DNA of 64,000 nucleotides, taken from assembly GCF_016859125.1 (NCBI RefSeq), contig NZ_CP069338.1, forward strand, positions 11,535,501 through 11,599,500. Direction: 5' to 3'. Each line of letters begins with the position of its first letter. Positions within the stretch are counted from its first letter, which is position 1. Below, piece by piece: positions 1-8,681 of this stretch. Source of the DNA: Archangium violaceum. Lineage in GTDB: Bacteria > Myxococcota > Myxococcia > Myxococcales > Myxococcaceae. The position numbers and the translations under genes were made by a program. The notes beneath the pieces are model-generated. The model saw only the letters and a list, made by a program, of their open reading frames with translations. It made no database searches and was not told where the DNA came from.

Positions 1-37
1 CGTTGTCGGGGAGGAACAGGGTCTGGGGATCGCTCAT
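1..37 (-). CDS. Start of a divergent gene (partial)
   Basis: The first 12 codons of a leftward gene can be read from an ATG at 35-37 (MSDPQTLFLPDN); the rest lies outside the window. The product cannot be identified. It is divergent from the TetR gene, and the operator pair lies between the two start codons, so it is the most likely regulatory target. No clear Shine-Dalgarno site is visible, so the start is uncertain. Confidence 0.45.
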   Translation of the reverse strand, partial: MSDPQTLFLPDN

Positions 38-89
38 GGGGTTGGCTCACATGACGGGGTATTGGGGGTTGCCCGACGGCTGTGGCACA

Positions 90-107
90 TGTACACGACC
101 GTGTACA
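90..107. promoter_or_regulatory. Palindromic TetR-type operator (perfect copy)
   Basis: TGTACACGACCGTGTACA is a perfect inverted repeat with 8-bp arms and a 2-bp centre, in the divergent gap in front of the TetR gene. Palindromes of this size are typical TetR-family operators. That the adjacent regulator binds it is inference. Confidence 0.65.
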
Positions 108-135
108 TCATGGACATAACCTGCTCGCCGTCGTA

Positions 136-153
136 AGTAAACAGCCGTGTACA
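136..153. promoter_or_regulatory. Second, imperfect copy of the operator
   Basis: AGTAAACAGCCGTGTACA matches the upstream palindrome at 14 of 18 positions and keeps the right arm intact. It starts 46 bp downstream of the first copy and covers the TetR start codon, a position suited to autorepression. Confidence 0.55.
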
Positions 154-734
154 TGCCCGGCCCTACCGAGCCCAAGAAAGCAACGCGCCAGCGCGACGCC
201 GAGCGCACGCGCACCGCGATCCTCAACGCCGCGCAGACACTGTTCTCGACGCGAGGCTTCGCCAATACCGGCGTGCGAGACGTGGCGGAGCTCGCCGGGG
301 TGAATTCCGCGCTCGTCGGCCGCTACTTCGGTTCGAAGGAGGGACTGTTCCGCGCGACGTTGGAGCGGGTGATCGACATCTCCCCCATGCTGCATGGAGA
401 TAGGCGCCGCTTCGGAGCGGACATGGTGGCGACCCTCTTCGACACCCAGGACGCATCAGGCCCGCTGGCGATGATGATCCTCTCGGCGGCCGACCCCGCG
501 GCGCACGCGGTGAGCGTCGAATTCCTCCAGACGAAGGTGATCGCGCCATTGGCCAGGTGGCTGGGACCACCGGACGGCGAGGGGCGTGCGGCGCGGCTCA
601 ACATCCTCTGGAGCGGCTTCCTCACCAGTTGGAAGCTGCTGCCCATCCAGCCACTCGCCGGGGCGCGCCTCGCCTCCACCCGCCGCTGGCTGGAGGCCGC
701 GACCCAGGCGCTCGTCGACGAAGGCTCGAACTGA
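147..734 (+). CDS. TetR/AcrR family transcriptional regulator
   Basis: A 195-residue protein with an N-terminal TetR DNA-binding domain. The region around residues 17-65 carries the usual [14 protein letters not shown] stretch followed by a helix-turn-helix ([20 protein letters not shown]). The remainder is the variable ligand-binding/dimer domain, and the ligand cannot be predicted. Translation may begin at GTG 147 or ATG 153; both lie inside the second operator half-site. The esterase gene follows 55 bp downstream on the same strand and a divergent gene lies on the other side, so the protein probably represses one or both together with itself. Confidence 0.85.
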   Translation: MYMPGPTEPKKATRQRDAERTRTAILNAAQTLFSTRGFANTGVRDVAELAGVNSALVGRYFGSKEGLFRATLERVIDISPMLHGDRRRFGADMVATLFDTQDASGPLAMMILSAADPAAHAVSVEFLQTKVIAPLARWLGPPDGEGRAARLNILWSGFLTSWKLLPIQPLAGARLASTRRWLEAATQALVDEGSN

Positions 735-789
735 GTTCCACGACGGGCGCAATCGCGCGGGGCGCTGACACGGTTAGAGGAGCAGAGAC

Positions 790-1770
790 ATGAAGCCAGC
801 CGCGAATCCATTTCACCCCGACCTGCAACGCGCCGCGCGCCTCATCCCGAACGTCACGGCGACCCGGCCGCTGCTCGCCGTGATGCGGTTCCTCATGCGC
901 CTCCAGCCGAAGCCCCGCGTCCCCGAGGACGTGGCCGTGGAGGACGTGCGGGTGCCCGGGCCCGCGGGGGCGCCGCTGGTGCGAGTGCGGACCTATCGGC
1001 CCCGGACGGTCCAGGGAGCGACGCCGGCTCTCCTGTGGATTCACGGTGGCGGATACATCATGGGCCGGCCGGAGCAGGACGATCTTCTTTGCGTCGACTT
1101 CGCGCGCGAGCTGGGCATCCTCGTCGCCTCCGTGGACTACCGGCTGGCACCCGAGCACCCCTTCCCGGCACCGCTGGAGGACTGCTACGCGGCGCTGCGG
1201 TGGCTCTCCTCCCAGGCGGGGGCACTCGGCGTCCTCCCCGAGCGCATCGCCATCGGCGGGGCGAGCGCCGGCGGGGGGCTCACGGCGGCGCTGGCTCAGC
1301 TGGCGCACGACCGCGAGGAGGTCCGGCCCGTCTTCCAGCTGCTCGTCTACCCGATGTTGGACGACCGCACGACGACGCGCACGGACATCGACGGCACGAG
1401 CCACCGCGCCTGGAACCAGGGCAGCAACGTATTCGGCTGGAGGGCATACCTGGGACGCGAGCCGGGGGGCGCGGAGGTGCCGGCGCATGCCGTGCCCGCG
1501 CGGCGCGAGGACCTCTCGGGACTCCCTCCGGCCTGGTTGGGCGTGGGCACCTGCGACCTCTTCCACGATGAAGACATCGCGTACGCCAGGCGCCTGGAGG
1601 CCGCCGGCGTGCCGTGCGACGCCGTCGTGGTGCCCGGCGCCTTCCACGGCTTCGACGTCATCACCCGTGGCGCCGGAGTCGCGCGCGATTTCCGTGGGCT
1701 CTACACGGCCGCGCTCCGCCGAGCCCTGTTCCCGGCGCCTGGCGTCGTGGAGCACGTGAAGGCGGGCTGA
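790..1770 (+). CDS. Alpha/beta-hydrolase, HSL-type esterase
   Basis: A 326-residue protein of the hormone-sensitive-lipase family. The HGGGY oxyanion motif is at about residues 85-89. The nucleophile elbow GASAGG (Ser at about 159) replaces the more common GDSAGG. An acidic residue in DLFHDED and the His of AFHGFD complete a plausible triad near the C terminus. It probably hydrolyses short acyl or acetyl esters in the cytoplasm; the substrate is unknown. The start ATG has an AGGAG site 7 bp upstream. It lies directly after the TetR gene and may be its regulatory target. Confidence 0.85.
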   Translation: MKPAANPFHPDLQRAARLIPNVTATRPLLAVMRFLMRLQPKPRVPEDVAVEDVRVPGPAGAPLVRVRTYRPRTVQGATPALLWIHGGGYIMGRPEQDDLLCVDFARELGILVASVDYRLAPEHPFPAPLEDCYAALRWLSSQAGALGVLPERIAIGGASAGGGLTAALAQLAHDREEVRPVFQLLVYPMLDDRTTTRTDIDGTSHRAWNQGSNVFGWRAYLGREPGGAEVPAHAVPARREDLSGLPPAWLGVGTCDLFHDEDIAYARRLEAAGVPCDAVVVPGAFHGFDVITRGAGVARDFRGLYTAALRRALFPAPGVVEHVKAG

Positions 1771-1773
1771 GGG

Positions 1774-2364
1774 GTGAGGCACCAAGGCATGCCGGTGGTG
1801 GCCCACGAGCCGCGCGAGGAACCCCGCCTGGGGCCTCGGGCCCACCTGGGCCGATTCCCCCTGCCGCTGGTGGTGCTCGTCCTGGCCGGGATGATGTCGG
1901 CGGTGGCTTCGGGCTGCCGGACCGAGCCTCCTCCCAGCTACGTCCGGCTCGAAGGAGCCGCCCCCGAGCTCCAGGGACTGCCGGACTCGAGCGCCCTGCT
2001 CGTCGTCTTCTGGGCCTCGTGGTGTCCCCCCTGCCGGCAGGAGACACCCGGGCTGTTGGCCCTGGCGGAGGAGCCCCCCGAGGGTCTCCAGGTCGTCGTC
2101 TTCAGTCACGACACGGACATGAAGGCCGTGGAGACCTTCCTCGGAGGAGTGCCCGCTCCTGGACTGCACCTGCGCCTGGACGAGGGCAGACGGGCCGCCA
2201 GCGCCCTCGGAGTGGACACGCTCCCCACGAGCCTCCTGGTGGTGAACGGGCGCCTGGTCGCCCGCTTCCAGGGGCCTCGGGAGTGGAATTCCCGGGGGAT
2301 GCGGCGCCTTCTGGAGAAGTTGACCCGGGAGCGCTCATCGCACGCCCCCGCTCCGGCGCATTGA
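1774..2364 (+). CDS. TlpA/ResA-like membrane-anchored thioredoxin
   Basis: A 196-residue protein with one hydrophobic segment (about residues 28-46) followed by Cys48, and a thioredoxin fold with the active site WASWCPPC (Cys84/Cys87). It should act outside the cytoplasmic membrane as a thiol-disulfide oxidoreductase. Cys48 could be lipidated (ASGC), although the -3 residue is not the usual Leu. GTG 1774 lies 3 bp after the esterase stop; an internal ATG at 1789 is an alternative. It heads the metal-efflux cluster and may keep the Cys-rich proteins downstream reduced; that link is inference. Confidence 0.8.
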   Translation: MRHQGMPVVAHEPREEPRLGPRAHLGRFPLPLVVLVLAGMMSAVASGCRTEPPPSYVRLEGAAPELQGLPDSSALLVVFWASWCPPCRQETPGLLALAEEPPEGLQVVVFSHDTDMKAVETFLGGVPAPGLHLRLDEGRRAASALGVDTLPTSLLVVNGRLVARFQGPREWNSRGMRRLLEKLTRERSSHAPAPAH

Positions 2365-2400
2365 CTCCCCCCAGGCCCCGCCGGTAGGAACCAGGGACCG

Positions 2401-2703
2401 ATGCAGCTCCTCCTCCGCCTCATCGCCATCCTGCTCGTGCTGACGACCGGGGGTGTCTTCCAGACGCTCGCCTTCGCCAGCAACGGAGCCGAGGCGTGCG
2501 CGGGCGAAGAGGAAGGAGACCGGTGCGCTGATTGTGCGCTCGACTGCGGCGTGTGCCTGTGCTGCCCCCTCCGGGCAACCCCGGTCACATCCGCCATGGA
2601 AGTGCCCACCGAAGTGCCCCTCCCGGAACCGGCGCTCGCATGCGTCCGTGAGCCCACCCTCTCCGGAGCGGGAGCGGACATCTTCCAGCCTCCGAGAGCC
2701 TGA
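2401..2703 (+). CDS. Small secreted cysteine-rich protein
   Basis: A 100-residue protein with an N-terminal signal-like segment (about residues 3-26) and a short Cys cluster: ACAGEE, then CADCALDCGVCLCC near residues 42-55. The remainder is rich in Pro, Glu and Ala. I do not recognise a family. The compact CxxCxxxCxxCxCC pattern and its place in a heavy-metal RND operon suggest metal binding outside the cytoplasmic membrane. It starts 36 bp after the thioredoxin gene. Confidence 0.55.
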   Translation: MQLLLRLIAILLVLTTGGVFQTLAFASNGAEACAGEEEGDRCADCALDCGVCLCCPLRATPVTSAMEVPTEVPLPEPALACVREPTLSGAGADIFQPPRA

Positions 2704-2877
2704 CGCCGCCCCCCTCACGGGAGACGTGTATCCAGCGAGCCCCCACGGGGGCCACGCCGGTCCCGTGCGTCCTCCAGGCATTCCCTCATGACCCAGACCC
2801 TCCCCGTGCATCCCGCACGGGGCTTTCACCGCCGTGAGCGGCCTCCAGTGGGAGGCTCCACGGCCGGAGTCGCACCC

Positions 2878-3156
2878 ATGCGTTCGCTGCGTTCGCTGTC
2901 CGTGGTGGTGTCACTGCTCGTCGTCCCCGCCCTGCCCGCCCTCGCCGAGGACAAGAGGCCCGCCGAGGCCCCCAAGGCCCAGGCCGAGAAGCCGAAGTGC
3001 GAGGAGCACGGCGTGCAGAAGACCCTCTGCACCCGCTGCAACCCCAAGCTGGCGGCCGTCTTCAAGGCCAAGAGCGATTGGTGCGCCGAGCATGAGCGGC
3101 CCGAGTCCCAGTGCGTCATCTGCCACCCCGAGCTGGCCAAGAAGGGGGTGAAGTAG
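2878..3156 (+). CDS. Secreted protein with two C-x2-H-x6-C-x2-C repeats
   Basis: A 92-residue protein when started at ATG 2878, where a good signal peptide begins (MRSLRSLSVVVSLLVVPALP, then ALA). The frame stays open upstream to ATG 2788, but those residues look non-coding. The mature part carries two copies of a Cys/His motif: Cys41-His44-Cys51-Cys54 and Cys69-His72-Cys79-Cys82. The second copy reads WCAEHERPESQCVICHPEL. The same repeat occurs four times in the adaptor encoded immediately downstream (ATG next to this stop codon). A metal-binding role is inferred from the ligands and the neighbours. Confidence 0.65.
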   Translation: MRSLRSLSVVVSLLVVPALPALAEDKRPAEAPKAQAEKPKCEEHGVQKTLCTRCNPKLAAVFKAKSDWCAEHERPESQCVICHPELAKKGVK

Positions 3157-4728
3157 ATGTACACCCGCATCGGCCTGGTGGCGGTGGCGGCCCTCCTCGC
3201 CCTGGGAGCGGCTGCCTGTGCGAAGGAGTCCAGGTCCACCGTGGCGGAGAAGTCCTCCACGCCCCCGGCCGATGCGGGCGCGACCTCCGCGCCGGCTGCC
3301 TCGGCCGAGGCGGTGAAGCTGTGCGAGCACGGGGTGCCAGCGGAGCTGTGCACGAAGTGCATCCCGGAGCTCATCGACGTCTACAAGGACCAGGGGGACT
3401 GGTGCGAGAAGCACGGCCTGCCGGAGTCCCACTGCAAGCAGTGCAACCCGGGGCTCACCTTCACCGCGCAGCCCACGACGCCCAGGGACTGGTGCAAGGA
3501 GCACGCGGTGCCGGAGTCCAGGTGCACCCAATGCAACCCGAAGCTCGTGGCGAAGTTCATCGAGGCCGGGGACTACTGCCGCGAGCACGGCTTCCCGGAG
3601 TCCGTCTGCCCCTACTGCCACCCGGAGCGGGTGAAGGCCGCGGGCGCCGAGCCCCCCGTCTTCCCCGAGCCCGGCACGCGCGTGCGCCTGGCCTCGGCGG
3701 ATGAGACGGCGCGTGAGGCGGGGATTCGGACGCAGCGCGTCCAGAAGCAGCGGTTCGCCCGCACGCTGGACGTCGTCGGGCAGCTCGACTTCAACCAGAA
3801 CCGGCTGGCCCAGCTCTCCGCGCGAAGCGACGCGCTGGTGATGGAGGTCCGGGTGGACGTCGGCGACGAGGTGAAGGCCGGACAGCCCCTCGTGGTGGTG
3901 ACGTCCGCCACCGTGGGGGAGGATCAGGGACGCCTCTCGGCGGCGCAAGCCCGGGTGGAGGCAGCCCGCGCCGCGCTGAGCCGTGAGCAGCTGCTCGTCG
4001 AGGGCGGCATCCGTCCTCGGAAGGTCCTGGAGCAGGCCCGGGCCGAGCTGGCGGCGGCCGAGGGTGAGAAGGAGGCGGCCCGCGCGGCCCTGGCGGCGGC
4101 GGGGGCCACCGCGGGAAGCCAGCAGGGCCTCTACACGATGAAGGCCCCCTTCCCTGGCACGGTGGTGTCCCGGGATGCCGTCCCCGGCCAGCATGTGGCC
4201 GCCGGGCAGACGCTCCTCCAGATCGCCGACCTGGGGACCCTCTGGGCGCAGCTCGAGGTCCCCGAGGCGGACGCCGCGACGGTGCGCGCCGGACAGCCCG
4301 TCACCCTCACCTTCGAGGGTGTCCCCGGAGAGACGCGCGAGGCCACCCTCACCCGCGTGGGTGCCTCGGTGGATCCAGCCACCCGTACGGTGCGCGCCCG
4401 CGTGGAGCTGCCCAACCCCGAGCACTCGCTCAAAGCGGGCCTCTTCGTCCGGGCCAGGGTGCAGGTGTCCCCCGAGCACGAGGCGCTGCTGGTGCCCCGC
4501 GACGCCATCCAGCGCGCCGGGGGCCGCGCGCTCGTCTTCGTGAAGACGGGGGCGGGTCTCTACGAGCCCGTCGCGGTGGAGCTGGGAGCCGGCACCCGGG
4601 AGCACGTGGAGGTGGTGAAGGGGCTCGAGCCCGGCGCGGAGGTCGTCACCACGGGCGCCTTCCTCCTCAAGACGGAGATCCTCAAGGAGTCCATCGGCGC
4701 GGGCTGCTGTGAAGAAGGGGGCGAGTAA
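3157..4728 (+). CDS. RND efflux periplasmic adaptor (CzcB/CusB-like) with Cys/His repeats
   Basis: A 523-residue membrane-fusion protein. A signal or lipoprotein leader ends near Cys21. Four Cys/His repeats follow (Cys55-His57-Cys65-Cys68; Cys83-His86-Cys93-Cys96; Cys113-His116-Cys123-Cys126; Cys141-His144-Cys151-Cys154). From about residue 180 it is a standard HlyD/CusB-type adaptor: a lipoyl half (VRVDVGDEVKAGQPL), a helical hairpin, the second lipoyl half (MKAPFPGTVVSRDAVPGQHV), then beta-barrel and membrane-proximal parts. It links the inner-membrane pump downstream to an outer-membrane channel that is not encoded nearby. The N-terminal extension is the unusual part and may capture metal in the periplasm. 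Confidence 0.85.
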   Translation: MYTRIGLVAVAALLALGAAACAKESRSTVAEKSSTPPADAGATSAPAASAEAVKLCEHGVPAELCTKCIPELIDVYKDQGDWCEKHGLPESHCKQCNPGLTFTAQPTTPRDWCKEHAVPESRCTQCNPKLVAKFIEAGDYCREHGFPESVCPYCHPERVKAAGAEPPVFPEPGTRVRLASADETAREAGIRTQRVQKQRFARTLDVVGQLDFNQNRLAQLSARSDALVMEVRVDVGDEVKAGQPLVVVTSATVGEDQGRLSAAQARVEAARAALSREQLLVEGGIRPRKVLEQARAELAAAEGEKEAARAALAAAGATAGSQQGLYTMKAPFPGTVVSRDAVPGQHVAAGQTLLQIADLGTLWAQLEVPEADAATVRAGQPVTLTFEGVPGETREATLTRVGASVDPATRTVRARVELPNPEHSLKAGLFVRARVQVSPEHEALLVPRDAIQRAGGRALVFVKTGAGLYEPVAVELGAGTREHVEVVKGLEPGAEVVTTGAFLLKTEILKESIGAGCCEEGGE

Positions 4729-4733
4729 CGGCC

Positions 4734-7700
4734 ATGCTCACCTGGCTCATCGACTGGTCTCTGCGACACCGCTGGGCCGTCCTGGGGGGGACGCTCGCCC
4801 TCATCGTCTCCGGTGCGCTCGCCTTCCGAGCGCTCCCCCTCGATGCCTTTCCGGACACCACCCCGACCCAGGTGCAGGTGAATGCCGTCGCCCCGGCCCT
4901 CACCCCCGTGGAGGTGGAGCGGCAGCTCACCATTCCCATCGAGCAGGCACTTGCGGGCCTGCCGCACGTGGAGGAGTTGCGCTCCCTCTCCAGGTTCGGG
5001 CTCTCCCAGGTCACCCTCCAGTTCAGTGACGGCACGGACCTGTGGTTCGCCCGGCAGCAGGTAGCCGAGCGCCTGGGCCGTGTCGAAGTGCCCGCGGGCA
5101 CCGAGCGCCCCACGCTGGGGCCGGTGGCCACGGGGCTCGGGGAGGTCTTCCACTACCTGGTGAAGAGCAGGACACGGAGTCTCACGGAGCTACGCACCCT
5201 GCACGACTGGGTCATCGCCCCCCAGCTGCGCAGCGTGCCGGGCGTGGCGGAGGTGAATGCCTGGGGCGGCGAGGAGAAGCAGTGGCACGTGGTGGTGGAG
5301 CCCCGGCGCCTCCAACAGTTCAACCTCTCGCTGGGGGACGTCTACCGCGCCCTGGAGGCCAACAACGCCAACGTGGGCGGCGGCATGGTGGAACGTGGAG
5401 GCGGAGCCAGCCTCGTGCTCGGGGTGGGTGCGCTGGAGTCCGGCAAGGACATCGAGGAAGTCGTCGTCGCCGCGCGCAACAACGTCCCGGTGCGCATCCG
5501 GGACGTGGCCCGCGTGGAGGTGGGCGGTGAGCTCCGCCGGGGAGCCACCACGGCCGATGGCCAGGGAGAAGCCGTTCTGGGCCTGGGCTTCATGCTGGTG
5601 GGAGAGAACTCCCATGCGGTGACGCAGGCGCTGGCCCGGCGGCTGGAAGAGGTGAAGAAGCGTCTCCCCGGAGAGGTCCAGGTGGAGCCCGTCTACGAGC
5701 GTACCGAGCTGGTGGACCATGTCCTCGACACGGTGCGCACCAACCTCTTCGAGGGCGCCCTGCTCGTCATCGCGGTCCTCTTCCTCTTCCTGGGCAACTG
5801 GCGCGCGGGCCTCATCGTCGCGGCGGCCATTCCCTTGTCCCTGCTGTTCGCCTTCAACGCGATGCTGCGCTTCGGCATCGCCGGCACCCTCATGTCGCTG
5901 GGAGCCATCGACTTCGGCCTCGTGGTGGACTCCTCCGTCATCCTCGTGGAGAACGCGGAGCGGCGGCTGGCCGAGGCGAAGGAGGGCCGCGACCTGCTGC
6001 AGGTGGTGCGGGACGCCGCCATCGAGGTGCGCAAGCCCACCCTCTTCGGCGAGCTCATCATCATGGTGGTGTACCTGCCCATCCTCACCCTGGAGGGGGT
6101 GGAGGGGAAGCTCTTCCGCCCCATGGCGCTCACCGTCATCTTCGCCCTGCTCGGCTCGGCCCTCCTGTCCCTGACGCTGATGCCCGTGCTGGCCTCCTTC
6201 GCGCTGAAGCGGGGCGCGAAGGGCCACCCCAAGCCCCGACTGGTGGTGCTCCTCGAGAGGGGCTACCGGCCCATCCTCTCCTGGGCGCTCACCCACACCC
6301 GGGCCGTGCTCGCCGGCGCGGGCCTGCTCGTGGTGGGGGCCGGCGTGGCCGCCACACAGCTCGGCAGCGAGTTCGTCCCCCGCCTCTCCGAGGGCACCCT
6401 CGTCATCAACACCGTGCGCCTGGCCGAGGTGTCCCTCTCCGAGTCCCTCCGCTATGGGGGACGCATCGAGACGGTGTTGCTCGAGAAGTTCCCGGACGAG
6501 GTGAAGCGCGTGTGGACGCGTACCGGCACGGCGGAGGTGGCCACCGACCCCATGGGTATCGAGCTGTCCGACGTCTTCATCACCCTCAACCCCCGGAAGG
6601 AGTGGAAACGGGCCCGCACACAGGAGGAGCTCGTCGCGGAGATGAAGGCGGAGCTGGCGGATCTGCCCGGCATGCGGATGGCGTTCCTCCAGCCGATTGA
6701 AATGCGCGTCAACGAGATGATCGCCGGCGTGCGCGGCGATGTGGGCATCAAGCTCTTCGGGGACGACCTGGACATATTGAAGGCCAAGGCGCGGGAGATG
6801 GAAGCCGTGGTGCGCGCCATCCCCGGGGCAGCGGACGTCACCGTGGAGCAGGTGACGGGCCAACCCGTGCTGCAGGTGACGGTGGACCGGGCGGCCATTG
6901 CCCGCTACGGCATCCCCGCCCGCGAGGTGCTCGACGTGGTGGAGGCCGTGGGGACGCGCCAGGTGGGCGAGGTGCGAGAGGGCGAGCGGCGCTTCCCCCT
7001 GGCCGTGCGCCTCGCGGAGGAGTACCGGGAGGACCCGGCCCGGCTCGCCGCGGTGCCTGTCACGGCGCCGAGTGGAGAGCGGGTGCCACTGGGGCGGCTG
7101 GCCACCCTCCGGGAAGTGTCCGGCCCCACCACCCTTCAGCGGGAGTGGGGCAGGCGCCGCCTCGTCATCCAGGCCAATGTGCGAGGCAGGGACCTGGGGA
7201 GCTTCGTGGAGGAGGTGCGCCAGGCACTGGAGGAGAAGGTGGAGCTACCGGCCGGGTACGACGTCCGCTTCGGCGGGCAGTTCCAGAACCTGGAGCGAGC
7301 GCGGGCCCGGCTGCTCATCGTGGTGCCCATCGCCCTCGCGCTCATCTTCACCTTGCTCTACCTCACCTACCGGCGGGTGATGGATGCCCTGCGCATCTTC
7401 GCGGGCGTGCCCTTCGCCCTGGTGGGCGGGGTGCTGGCGCTGCTCGTGCGGGGCCTGCCCTTCTCCATCTCCGCGGCCGTGGGCTTCGTCGCCCTCTCGG
7501 GGGTCTCGGTGCTGGGGGACATGGTGCTCGTCAGCCGGGTACGCCAGCTGCTCGATCGGGGCCTCGCCCTCGGGGATGCCATCCGCGAGGCGGCCCTGTC
7601 GCGCCTGCGGCCGGTGCTGATGACGGCGGCCGTGGCGGCCATCGGGTTTGTCCCCATGGCGCTCAACACGGGGGTGGGCGCGGAGGTGCAGAGGCCGCTG

Positions 7701-7874
7701 GCCACCGTCGTCATCGGCGGAATCCTCTCCTCCACCATGCTGACGCTCCTGGTGCTGCCCGTGCTCTACTCCGTCTTCGGGGCCGGGCGGCACCACACGG
7801 AGGGCCGGCCCGGGGACGAGCCAGGGCTCGAGGAAACACCCAGCGAGGAGGAGGCCCCTCGCGCGGTCATGTAG
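4734..7874 (+). CDS. Heavy-metal efflux RND transporter, CzcA/CusA family
   Basis: A 1046-residue inner-membrane proton/metal antiporter, full length for the family. It has the typical start (TWLIDWSLRHRW, then FPDTTPTQVQV), two large periplasmic porter loops and twelve membrane segments. The fourth segment carries DFGLVVDSSVILVEN. Asp393, Asp399 and Glu406 keep the spacing of the proton-relay residues D402/D408/E415 of Cupriavidus CzcA, which favours a Czc-type (Zn/Co/Cd/Ni) pump over a Cu/Ag pump. The gene starts 5 bp after the adaptor stop. The acidic C-terminal tail is variable in the family. Confidence 0.92.
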   Translation: MLTWLIDWSLRHRWAVLGGTLALIVSGALAFRALPLDAFPDTTPTQVQVNAVAPALTPVEVERQLTIPIEQALAGLPHVEELRSLSRFGLSQVTLQFSDGTDLWFARQQVAERLGRVEVPAGTERPTLGPVATGLGEVFHYLVKSRTRSLTELRTLHDWVIAPQLRSVPGVAEVNAWGGEEKQWHVVVEPRRLQQFNLSLGDVYRALEANNANVGGGMVERGGGASLVLGVGALESGKDIEEVVVAARNNVPVRIRDVARVEVGGELRRGATTADGQGEAVLGLGFMLVGENSHAVTQALARRLEEVKKRLPGEVQVEPVYERTELVDHVLDTVRTNLFEGALLVIAVLFLFLGNWRAGLIVAAAIPLSLLFAFNAMLRFGIAGTLMSLGAIDFGLVVDSSVILVENAERRLAEAKEGRDLLQVVRDAAIEVRKPTLFGELIIMVVYLPILTLEGVEGKLFRPMALTVIFALLGSALLSLTLMPVLASFALKRGAKGHPKPRLVVLLERGYRPILSWALTHTRAVLAGAGLLVVGAGVAATQLGSEFVPRLSEGTLVINTVRLAEVSLSESLRYGGRIETVLLEKFPDEVKRVWTRTGTAEVATDPMGIELSDVFITLNPRKEWKRARTQEELVAEMKAELADLPGMRMAFLQPIEMRVNEMIAGVRGDVGIKLFGDDLDILKAKAREMEAVVRAIPGAADVTVEQVTGQPVLQVTVDRAAIARYGIPAREVLDVVEAVGTRQVGEVREGERRFPLAVRLAEEYREDPARLAAVPVTAPSGERVPLGRLATLREVSGPTTLQREWGRRRLVIQANVRGRDLGSFVEEVRQALEEKVELPAGYDVRFGGQFQNLERARARLLIVVPIALALIFTLLYLTYRRVMDALRIFAGVPFALVGGVLALLVRGLPFSISAAVGFVALSGVSVLGDMVLVSRVRQLLDRGLALGDAIREAALSRLRPVLMTAAVAAIGFVPMALNTGVGAEVQRPLATVVIGGILSSTMLTLLVLPVLYSVFGAGRHHTEGRPGDEPGLEETPSEEEAPRAVM

Positions 7875-7886
7875 GAGGAGCCATTC

Positions 7887-8681
7887 GTGAGCCCGGACAT
7901 CCTCGAAGTCCTCCTCCACCATCGGCAGCGATTCCTCGCCTTCCCGGTGCCCCGAGTGAGCAGCACCGAGGCAGCCGAGGACGTCCTCCAGGCCGCCCTC
8001 TTCAACGCCCTCTTCTTGCTCGTCGCGGTGGGTGGCGTCGCCTGGGAAGCCATCCAGCGTCTGGGAGAACCCGCCCCCGTCGCCAGCACCACCGTCATGC
8101 TCGTGGCGGGCGTGGGTATCATCATCAACACCGCCACGGCCCTGCTCTTCTGGAAGGGCCGCGAGCGCGATGCCAACATCCGCGGCGCCTTCCTCCACAT
8201 GGCCGCCGACGCGGGCGTGTCGTTGGGCGTCGTCCTGGCGGGTGCCCTCATCCACTTCACCGGTTGGGCGTGGTTGGATCCGGTGGTGACGCTCGCCATC
8301 GCGGCCATCATCGTCCTGAGTACATGGGGGCTGCTCGAGGAGGCGCTCGATCTCGCCCTCCATGCCGTTCCCCGAGGCATCGACCTGACCGAAGTGGAGG
8401 CGCGGCCCGCCCAGGCGCCCGGAGTCACCCGGGTGCATGACCTGCACGTCTGGGGCATGAGCACCACCGAAACGGCTCTCACGGCCCACCTCGTGATGCC
8501 GCGGGCAGCCCACGGCGACTCCTTCCTCGAGCGACTGAAGCAGCAACTCCATGACGAGTTCGGCATCGAGCACGTCGCGCTCCAGATCGAACAGGGCGTG
8601 CTCACTAACTGCTGCCACCACCAGGAGGGCACGCGAGTCCGCCCCACCACCCACACCGCGAGCGGAGGCCACCATGCCTGA
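7887..8681 (+). CDS. Cation diffusion facilitator lacking its first membrane helices
   Basis: A 264-residue protein of the CDF/CzcD family. It enters the family at the third membrane helix (EDVLQAALFNALFLLVAVGG). It retains HMAADAGVSLGVVLAG with the HxxxD metal site, the following helices and the cytoplasmic domain (VTRVHDLHVWGMS). Helices 1-2, which normally carry the other half of the transport site, are absent and replaced by about 28 unrelated residues. GTG 7887 has a strong AGGAGGAG site and follows the RND stop by 12 bp, so it is probably translated. It may be non-functional alone, or work with the next protein. Confidence 0.75.
   Translation: MSPDILEVLLHHRQRFLAFPVPRVSSTEAAEDVLQAALFNALFLLVAVGGVAWEAIQRLGEPAPVASTTVMLVAGVGIIINTATALLFWKGRERDANIRGAFLHMAADAGVSLGVVLAGALIHFTGWAWLDPVVTLAIAAIIVLSTWGLLEEALDLALHAVPRGIDLTEVEARPAQAPGVTRVHDLHVWGMSTTETALTAHLVMPRAAHGDSFLERLKQQLHDEFGIEHVALQIEQGVLTNCCHHQEGTRVRPTTHTASGGHHA

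Noticed and set aside
622-2169. Long leftward open frame (515 codons) across the TetR, esterase and thioredoxin genes
   Set aside because: It runs antisense to three genes with clear motifs; open only because high G+C removes stops. No domain was recognised.
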